Shown in pieces: positions 1 through 5,786 of a stretch of 26,357 nucleotides of DNA; the stretch's first letter is position 1; each line of letters starts with the position of its first letter. Made by a program: the position numbers and the translations under genes. The DNA comes from Lachnospiraceae bacterium. GTDB taxonomy: Bacteria; Bacillota; Clostridia; Lachnospirales; Lachnospiraceae. Where the stretch lies: assembly GCA_900764225.1 (NCBI GenBank), contig CAAFNG010000387.1:1-26357 (forward strand), read 5' to 3'. The notes beneath the pieces are model-generated. The model was not told the DNA's origin, did no database searches, and was given only the letters and a program-made list of their open reading frames with translations.

Positions 1-3000
1 GCAGAGATCGCTTTTTCCTGCTCTACCGGATATGGCGAGGCACTGATCAAGGCCGCTCTCCTTCTTGACGAAGGCGAGGTTGAGACAGTTTCCCATTATT
101 ATGCTGCTGCTTTCTTTGACCCGGAGGTAGACTGTATCCTCGATATCGGCGGACAGGATATGAAATGTATCAAGATCCGTAACCAGACCGTTGACAGTGT
201 ACAACTGAACGAAGCATGTTCCTCCGGCTGTGGTTCCTTTATCGAGACCTTTGCAAAATCCCTGAATTACACAGTACAGGATTTCGCAAAAGCAGCTCTT
301 TTTGCACAGCATCCGATCGATCTCGGAACACGTTGTACTGTATTTATGAACTCGAAGGTTAAACAGGCACAGAAAGAGGGTGCTGAGGTTTCTGATATCT
401 CCGCAGGTCTTGCATACTCTGTTATCAAGAATGCCCTTTACAAGGTTATCAAGGTTTCCGATGCCTCCGAACTTGGCAAGCATATCGTTGTACAGGGTGG
501 TACTTTCTACAACGATGCGGTTCTCCGGAGCTTTGAGAAAATTGCCAACTGTCACGCTATCCGTCCGGATATCGCAGGAATCATGGGTGCCTTCGGTGCA
601 GCGCTGATCGCAAGGGAACGCTATCAGGAAGGGGAAAAAACCTCCATGCTTTCCATTGATCAGATTAACAGTCTGCAGTACACAACTTCCATGGCCAACT
701 GCCGCGGATGTACCAACAACTGCCGTCTGACCATCAACAAATTCTCCGGCGGCCGTAAATACATCAGCGGAAACCGCTGCGAGCGCGGTCTCGGAAAAGA
801 GAAGAACAAAGATCATATCCCGAATCTTTTCGACTATAAATATAAGAGGATTTTTTCCTATGAACCTCTTTCCGCAGACAAGGCGACCCGTGGACAGATT
901 GGTATCCCGCGTGTTCTGAACATGTTCGAGAATTATCCATTCTGGTATACCTTCTTCACAGAGCTGAAATACCAGGTTGTACTTTCTCCGACCTCCACAC
1001 GTAAGATCTACGAGCTGGGTATCGAATCCATTCCAAGCGAATCCGAGTGTTATCCGGCAAAGCTTGCCCACGGTCATGTGACCTGGCTGATCCGCAACGG
1101 TGTGAAGTTTATCTTCTATCCGTGTATCCCATATGAGCGTAACGAGTTTCCGGATGCAGTCAACCACTACAACTGCCCGATCGTTACTTCCTACGCAGAG
1201 AATATCAAGAACAATGTGGATGAGCTCAGTGATCCGTCCATCACTTTCCGCAATCCGTTCCTGGCGTTCACTTCCGAGGATATCCTGACCAGCCGCCTTG
1301 TGGAAGAATTCCCGGATATTCCTTCTGCCGAAGTAAAAGCAGCTGCACACAAAGCATGGGAAGAGCTTGCCGCTGTACACCGTGATGTTCAGAAAAAAGG
1401 TGAGGAGACTTTACAGTACCTCAAAGAAACCGGCCGACGCGGAATCGTTCTCGCCGGCCGTCCATACCATATTGATCCTGAGATCCACCATGGAATCCCA
1501 GATATGATCAACAGCTACGGAATCGCTGTATTTACCGAAGATTCTGTTGCTCACCTTGGCCATATAGAGCGTCCGATCCGTGTTAATGACCAGTGGATGT
1601 ACCATTCCCGTCTCTACTCTGCTGCAAACTTTGTAAAAACAAGAGATGATCTGGATCTGATCCAGCTGAACTCTTTTGGCTGCGGACTGGATGCGGTTAC
1701 TACAGATGAGGTTTATGAGATCCTAGACGGAAGCGATAAGATCTACACCTGCTTAAAGATCGATGAGGTCAACAACCTTGGTGCAGCAAGGATCCGTATC
1801 CGTTCCTTGATCGCAGCGATCCGCGCAAAACAGGCGCAGAATAAAAAGAGAACCATCAGGCCATCTTCCATCCAGAAGGTATCCTTTACCAAACAGATGC
1901 GTAAGAACTACACCATCCTCTGCCCGCAGATGTCTCCGTTCCACTTCGGAATCCTGGAGGCAGCTTTCCAGGCATCCGGCTACAACCTTGAGGTTCTTCC
2001 GAATGATAACAAGCATGCCGTTGATGTCGGTCTTAAATATGTAAATAACGATGCCTGTTATCCATCCCTGATGGTAGTCGGTCAGATCATGGATGCACTT
2101 CTTTCCGGCAAATATGATCTCAACAAGACTGCTGTTGTCATGTCACAGACTGGTGGCGGGTGCCGTGCTTCCAACTACATTGCTTTTATCCGCCGTGCTC
2201 TCAAAAAAGCCGGTATGGAACAGGTTCCGGTTATCTCCATCAACTTAAGTGGTCTGGAGAGCAACCCTGGATTCAAGCTGACTCTTCCGCTGATCAAGAG
2301 AGTCGTATATGGAGCTGTTTTCGGTGATATCCTCATGAAATGTGTATACCGCATGCGTCCGTATGAGCTGGAAGAAGGTATCGTAAACCGCAAGCACAAG
2401 ATCTGGGAGCAGCGTGCCATTGCTTTCGTACAAGGAAGCAGCGTCAGCCATGGCACCTTCAAAAAAATGTGTCGTGAAATGGTTCATGATTTCGATACCA
2501 TCCCGATCTCCGATGAGAAAAAACCTCGCGTCGGTATCGTCGGTGAAATCCTTGTCAAGTTCCTGCCTGCTGCAAACAATCACCTAGCTGATCTTCTGGA
2601 AGCAGAAGGTGCCGAACCGGTTGTTCCGGATCTTATTGATTTCATCTGCTACTGCTTCTTCAACCAGAACTTCAAGGTTGAAAAGCTTGGCTTCAAGAAA
2701 TCCAAGGCAACTATTGCCAATCTGGGACTGAAGGCTATCGACTGGCTTAGAAAAACCGCCAATGAAGCCCTTGAGCAGAGCCGCCACTTCACTCCGGCTG
2801 CTGATATCCGCGAGCTTGCAAAGATGGCGGAACCGATCGTTTCCGCAGGAAACCAGACTGGTGAGGGATGGTTCCTTACCGGCGAGATGATGGAGCTGAT
2901 CCACGGTGGTGTTCCGAACATCGTCTGCATCCAGCCTTTTGGATGTCTGCCGAACCATATCGTAGGTAAAGGTGTTATCAAGGAAGTTCGCCGTGAGCAT

Positions 3001-3129
3001 CCGGAAGCAAACATCGTTGCCATTGACTACGACCCGGGTGCAAGCGAAGTAAACCAGCTGAACCGAATCAAGCTGATGCTTTCCACTGCACAGAAGAACC
3101 TTCATAAGGATAATAAAAAAGAAGCCTGA
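1..3129 (+). CDS. 2-hydroxyacyl-CoA dehydratase activase-like protein (BadF/BadG/BcrA/BcrD ATPase + DUF2229), 5'-truncated
   Basis: The frame is open from base 1, so the gene enters from outside the window; about 1042 C-terminal residues are seen, and family members run to roughly 1400. The visible N-terminal part is an ASKHA-fold activator ATPase: a DIGGQD motif (from residue 48), GCGSFIETF, and glycine-rich VVQGG and GAFGAALIA segments. A C-x2-C-x3-C cluster (residues 234, 237, 241) plus Cys260 follows, then the long DUF2229 region with [15 protein letters not shown] and an ESECYPAKL segment. Known activators of this family use ATP to drive an electron into 2-hydroxyacyl-CoA dehydratases or benzoyl-CoA reductases; the substrate of these giant fused forms is not established. 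The cysteines suggest an Fe-S site (inference). Host gene, cytoplasmic, ending in TGA 40 bp before a strong terminator. Confidence 0.9.
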   Translation, partial: AEIAFSCSTGYGEALIKAALLLDEGEVETVSHYYAAAFFDPEVDCILDIGGQDMKCIKIRNQTVDSVQLNEACSSGCGSFIETFAKSLNYTVQDFAKAALFAQHPIDLGTRCTVFMNSKVKQAQKEGAEVSDISAGLAYSVIKNALYKVIKVSDASELGKHIVVQGGTFYNDAVLRSFEKIANCHAIRPDIAGIMGAFGAALIARERYQEGEKTSMLSIDQINSLQYTTSMANCRGCTNNCRLTINKFSGGRKYISGNRCERGLGKEKNKDHIPNLFDYKYKRIFSYEPLSADKATRGQIGIPRVLNMFENYPFWYTFFTELKYQVVLSPTSTRKIYELGIESIPSESECYPAKLAHGHVTWLIRNGVKFIFYPCIPYERNEFPDAVNHYNCPIVTSYAENIKNNVDELSDPSITFRNPFLAFTSEDILTSRLVEEFPDIPSAEVKAAAHKAWEELAAVHRDVQKKGEETLQYLKETGRRGIVLAGRPYHIDPEIHHGIPDMINSYGIAVFTEDSVAHLGHIERPIRVNDQWMYHSRLYSAANFVKTRDDLDLIQLNSFGCGLDAVTTDEVYEILDGSDKIYTCLKIDEVNNLGAARIRIRSLIAAIRAKQAQNKKRTIRPSSIQKVSFTKQMRKNYTILCPQMSPFHFGILEAAFQASGYNLEVLPNDNKHAVDVGLKYVNNDACYPSLMVVGQIMDALLSGKYDLNKTAVVMSQTGGGCRASNYIAFIRRALKKAGMEQVPVISINLSGLESNPGFKLTLPLIKRVVYGAVFGDILMKCVYRMRPYELEEGIVNRKHKIWEQRAIAFVQGSSVSHGTFKKMCREMVHDFDTIPISDEKKPRVGIVGEILVKFLPAANNHLADLLEAEGAEPVVPDLIDFICYCFFNQNFKVEKLGFKKSKATIANLGLKAIDWLRKTANEALEQSRHFTPAADIRELAKMAEPIVSAGNQTGEGWFLTGEMMELIHGGVPNIVCIQPFGCLPNHIVGKGVIKEVRREHPEANIVAIDYDPGASEVNQLNRIKLMLSTAQKNLHKDNKKEA

Positions 3130-3169
3130 GCACGGTCGGCAAACAAAATTCTTATAATATAAAGCAATA

Positions 3170-3220
3170 AAAACTGTACAGTCCCGTGTGATAAATCACA
3201 CGGGACTGTACAGTTTTTTT
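3170..3220. terminator. Bidirectional Rho-independent terminator
   Basis: A perfect 22-bp inverted repeat (3170-3191 and 3196-3217) encloses a four-base TAAA loop. It is flanked by A-runs on the left and T-runs on the right, so it can end transcription from both sides. It lies between the plus-strand activase gene and the convergent minus-strand catalase fragment. Confidence 0.95.
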
Positions 3221-3249
3221 GCTTTCTTATTTTATATAGAAGCAGTGAT

Positions 3250-3690
3250 TCAGGAATTCTCACAGGACGCCTTACACGGAGCATCAAAACTCGGATTAAA
3301 GGCATAAAAGTTTTTGGCATCCAGCTGCTCCTGAACTGAACGAAGCGCCTCACCAAATCGCTGGAAATGTACGATTTCCCTTGCTCTCAGGAATCGTATC
3401 GGATCTGCGACCTCCGGAATATTTTTTACCACACGGAGAATATTGTCATAAGTAGATCGTGCTTTCTGTTCTGCTGCAAGATTTTCAAACAGATCTGTGA
3501 TCGGATCCCCTTTGCTCTGGAATTCACAGGCATTAAAAGGCACTCCTCCTGCTGCCTGCGGCCATACCCCTACTGTATGGTCGATATAATATGGTCCCAA
3601 ACCACTATTTTCAATTTCCTCCATAGAAAGATTGCGGGTCAGCTGATGCACAATGGTCGATACCATCTCAAGATGCGCCAGCTCGTTAGC
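3250..3690 (-). pseudogene. Manganese catalase / CotJC-like protein, 3' fragment split by prophage insertion
   Basis: The translated fragment matches the C-terminal part of the Mn-catalase family, which includes the spore-coat protein CotJC. It starts at ANELAHLEMVSTIV, and a stop in the same frame (3700-3702) follows four codons upstream. Candidate dimanganese ligands by family analogy are the Glu and His of NELAH (codons 3682-3684 and 3673-3675), the Glu of LAAEQKAR and the His of REIVHFQ. The N-terminal part, with the first ligand Glu, is missing (about 65-80 residues, judged from CotJC length). The C-terminus ends in a Cys-containing tail after YAFNPSFD. There is no good ribosome binding site before the internal ATG at 3666, so independent expression is unlikely. 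The missing 5' part is expected at the other prophage end. Family assignment is firm; CotJC versus a vegetative catalase is undecided. Confidence 0.88.
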
Positions 3691-3700
3691 ACATGGATGT
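3667..3700. other. Prophage attachment junction (host/phage boundary)
   Basis: Homology to Mn catalase stops upstream of the codons for Asn-Glu-Leu-Ala-His, where related proteins carry Gly-Thr or similar before this motif; here the frame reads His-Pro-Cys-Ala and then hits a stop. To the right all genes are phage genes, and the first is the endolysin, commonly the end of a late operon nearest an attachment site. The crossover core should lie in about 3667-3690, but its exact bounds cannot be set without the other junction or an uninterrupted allele. Confidence 0.75.
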
Positions 3701-3728
3701 TATAAATACATAAAGATGATACAATATC

Positions 3729-3760
3729 TGTCCGGCAGTGGGTACCTGTCGGACATTTTT
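3729..3760 (+). terminator. Hairpin with plus-strand T-run at the prophage edge
   Basis: A 10-bp stem (3729-3738 with 3746-3755, one G-U pair) with a 7-base loop is followed on the plus strand by TTTTT. It faces away from the phage late operon: on the minus strand the hairpin is followed by GATATTGTATC, not a U-tract. It would therefore block transcription entering the prophage from the host side rather than terminate the lysis genes efficiently. Confidence 0.6.
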
Positions 3761-3778
3761 CATAATCATAATTGAAAG

Positions 3779-5080
3779 TTATTTTGTATTGACCTTCATG
3801 TGTTCAATTACTTTTTTCCAGGTGTTAGCTCCACAGATACCGTCTGCTGAGATTTTTACATTCTTCTGGAAGGTTTTCAGAGCTGTTTCCGTTGCATTTC
3901 CAAATTTTCCATCTACGTTTACACAGAGCATTGCCTGTAGCATTGATACTGCTGTTCCGGAGCTGCCTTTTTTGATAACCGGAAGCTGGACTTCGATCTT
4001 GCCTGTTAATGCTACTGTTTTCTTTGCTGTATTTGAGGTTGTGTTTGTTTTTGTGCTCACTGTGGATGCTCCTTTCATATATGCTGCAGTCTTTTTCACG
4101 AATTCTGGCCAGCGTCCCTCTGCCTGGATCCGGCGCGGGCAGTTCTTCCTGGAAGCATCATAGTGACGTTTCAGGCGATCTGTTCCCCAGCCGTACTGCT
4201 TCAGGAGTTTTGCTGCAAGCCGCTCTGCATAGTCGACTGCTTTGTAATAGTCTGTTTCCGGATTTACGCAGATTTCAATGTTGATAGAGTTTCGGTTTGT
4301 GATGCCGTATTTTCCTTTGCCGTCACCTACAGCCCAGGCACCATCACTGTGATCCAGGGTCTGATAGATAGACTTGGAATCTACGTAATAGTGAACGGTT
4401 CCGGCAAGATTTCCGTTCTTCATGGCTGTGGCATGTGCTTTTGCATCTGCTCCCTTGCTCCAGTTATCGGTTTCATGGATCACCACGTATGCCGGTTTGT
4501 TCTGTCCGATGTAACAATTCTTTTTGCTGATCATTTTTGTGATTGTAATCATAGTATCACTCTCTTTCTCTGTTTTAATAGATAATATGTAATTAAGGAT
4601 GTTGATGATCTTCTGTCCGTAGTTCCGGCCGGCTGTCCATCCCTGTCCTTTGGGATTCTCCTGGATGCCCAGGTATTCTACGTACTCAGCACAGCCTCTT
4701 TGCACGTAAGTATATCGTGGATCCACACAACGATTCTTCAACCGGTCTGTGGATGCGTACGCCTGCAGGTGCTGGATCTGTGCCCGGATTCCCTCCGCCG
4801 GGGTCTTAAAGCTATTGCCTTTTGTTCCGGTTTTGGTCACTCCCATACCGCAGAAGTTATTCTGATCCAGCGTTACGGCAGATCCGGAGAAAGTAAAGTT
4901 TCCCGTTTCCAGGCAGGACTGGGCAAAAGCAATATCTCCTCTTATCCCTTCCACGGTTCCCTCTGTGATATACAGTGGAATCATTTTGATGACCGAATCG
5001 GACACCTCGGGATTTACTTTCTTTATGTAGGCCTGCATCTGTGCTACGGATGCCTGGGCTTTTCCTATGATCTTTAACAT
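3779..5080 (-). CDS. Endolysin: glucosaminidase-like domain + amidase_2 + peptidoglycan-binding domain
   Basis: Peptidoglycan hydrolase of the lysis cassette, 433 aa from the chosen ATG at 5080, which has GGAGAGAACAA before it; a GTG at 5110 overlapping the holin stop is the alternative. The N-terminal ~155 residues resemble the glucosaminidase/lysozyme-like fold (LYITEGTVEGIRGDIAFAQS, then NNFCGMGV, and PAEGIRAQIQHLQAYA). Residues ~180-330 are an amidase_2 (N-acetylmuramoyl-L-alanine amidase) domain with apparent zinc ligands His202 (VVIHET), His306 (KRHYDA) and Cys314 (KNCPRR). After a Thr/Ser/Lys-rich linker comes a C-terminal peptidoglycan_binding_1 repeat (KKGSSGTAVSMLQAML, VDGKFGNATETALKTFQK). 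There is no signal peptide, so export depends on the holin. It is the last phage gene before the attachment junction. An in-frame ATG at 4552 after GAGAAAGAGAGTG could start an amidase-only form. Confidence 0.92.
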   Translation of the reverse strand: MLKIIGKAQASVAQMQAYIKKVNPEVSDSVIKMIPLYITEGTVEGIRGDIAFAQSCLETGNFTFSGSAVTLDQNNFCGMGVTKTGTKGNSFKTPAEGIRAQIQHLQAYASTDRLKNRCVDPRYTYVQRGCAEYVEYLGIQENPKGQGWTAGRNYGQKIINILNYILSIKTEKESDTMITITKMISKKNCYIGQNKPAYVVIHETDNWSKGADAKAHATAMKNGNLAGTVHYYVDSKSIYQTLDHSDGAWAVGDGKGKYGITNRNSINIEICVNPETDYYKAVDYAERLAAKLLKQYGWGTDRLKRHYDASRKNCPRRIQAEGRWPEFVKKTAAYMKGASTVSTKTNTTSNTAKKTVALTGKIEVQLPVIKKGSSGTAVSMLQAMLCVNVDGKFGNATETALKTFQKNVKISADGICGANTWKKVIEHMKVNTK

Positions 5081-5106
5081 TTGTTCTCTCCGGAATAAGA
5101 GGGTGA

Positions 5107-5445
5107 TCACTCACACTCTGAATCTTTATATTTCGTTCTGTCCCAGATACCTTTTACTTTTTCCCAGCCACCGGTTGCTACTAGGTATACCACAAATGCT
5201 GCTATAACAGATGCAAAAACATAATACCAAGTAACTGTCGTCTTATAGTACGTACACAGGATTACTAATGCTGCTGGACACAGAATCAGTGATATGACCA
5301 GTGCTACAACGCTTGTCGGAATCTTACAGAGTCCCGGAAGTTCCTTGATCACCTGCACAATAATCGATACCAGAAATGCCAGTGCTCCGATCAGTGCCAG
5401 ACCGTAAGTTACATACTGCATCATTACATTTACATTCATATTCAT
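5107..5445 (-). CDS. Phage holin
   Basis: This 112-aa protein has three strongly hydrophobic segments: about residues 9-33 (YVTYGLALIGALAFLVSIIV), 43-66 (TSVVALVISLILCPAALVIL) and 71-92 (TWYYVFASVIAAFVVYLVA). A charged C-terminal tail (KVKGIWDRTKYKDSECE) follows, as in class I holins. It forms membrane lesions that release the endolysin encoded next. Its first ATG (5445) overlaps the XhlA stop as ATGA, but the AAAGGAG site sits only one base from it; the second ATG at 5439 has better spacing, so the true start may be two codons in. The position between an XhlA-like gene and the endolysin supports the call. The exact holin family is not recognised. Confidence 0.85.
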   Translation of the reverse strand: MNMNVNVMMQYVTYGLALIGALAFLVSIIVQVIKELPGLCKIPTSVVALVISLILCPAALVILCTYYKTTVTWYYVFASVIAAFVVYLVATGGWEKVKGIWDRTKYKDSECE

Positions 5446-5693
5446 GCTCCTTTTCTTTCCAGATCTTCTATTCTATGATTTGCCACTCTGATCTGTTCTT
5501 CCTGGACATCCATCCGGCGTTCCAGATCATACGTTCGTTCAATCGTGTTGTTATGTTTATCTACTCTTTTTGTCAGCTCTTCGAGCTTATATTCCATGAG
5601 TGTCCTGGTCTTCTCTGACTGGCTGTGATTACTGATCAGGCATACGATAAGTGTTATCGCTGCACTGATACATGAGGAAATGATTGTTTCCAT
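5442..5693 (-). CDS. XhlA-like holin-associated membrane protein
   Basis: This 83-aa protein has one N-terminal membrane segment (about residues 3-22, IISSCISAAITLIVCLIS) and a long amphipathic, charged helix likely to form a coiled coil (EYKLEELTKRVDKHNNTIERTYDLERRMDVQEEQI). That architecture fits the hemolysin XhlA family, whose members cooperate with holins in phage or PBSX-type lysis. It opens the lysis cassette: its ATG follows AAAGGGAAGCGC, and its stop overlaps the holin start. Upstream are a terminator and a 17-bp palindromic repeat. The family call rests on size, topology and context. A spanin-like role is unlikely in a Gram-positive host. Confidence 0.75.
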   Translation of the reverse strand: METIISSCISAAITLIVCLISNHSQSEKTRTLMEYKLEELTKRVDKHNNTIERTYDLERRMDVQEEQIRVANHRIEDLERKGA

Positions 5694-5713
5694 GCGCTTC
5701 CCTTTCTCCGGCT

Positions 5714-5730
5714 GTTGCGCCGGCGCAATT
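5714..5730. repeat. Palindromic repeat, copy 1 (perfect 14-bp palindrome in a 17-bp repeat)
   Basis: GTTGCGCCGGCGCAATT contains the perfect palindrome TTGCGCCGGCGCAA. The same 17 bases recur at 22836-22852. On the coding (minus) strand it sits about 20 bases before the XhlA start and just upstream of the ribosome binding site. Confidence 0.8.
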
Positions 5731-5734
5731 TTCT

Positions 5735-5762
5735 ACAAAATAAAAAGAGCCTTTATGGCTCT
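5735..5762 (-). terminator. Rho-independent terminator after the tail fibre gene
   Basis: On the minus strand, AGAGCC-ATAAA-GGCTCT forms a 6-bp stem followed by TTTTTATTTTGT. It lies 25 bp past the fibre stop codon and before the lysis cassette, so lysis genes need readthrough or their own promoter. No convincing -35/-10 pair is visible in the ~40 bp that follow. Confidence 0.85.
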
Positions 5763-5786
5763 GCTCGGATTCTCATATTTTATTCT

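Noticed and set aside
3250..3666. The 138-aa open frame from the ATG at 3666 as an intact small gene
   Set aside because: The family continues upstream of this Met into NELAHLE, there is no ribosome binding site, and the N-terminal ligand region is missing; it is a gene fragment.
3367..3705. Plus-strand 112-aa open frame across the attachment junction
   Set aside because: Antisense to the catalase fragment, no ribosome binding site and no recognisable domain.
4009..4585. Overlapping plus-strand frames opposite the endolysin
   Set aside because: Cys/Leu/Phe-rich shadows of the minus-strand gene without ribosome binding sites or domains.
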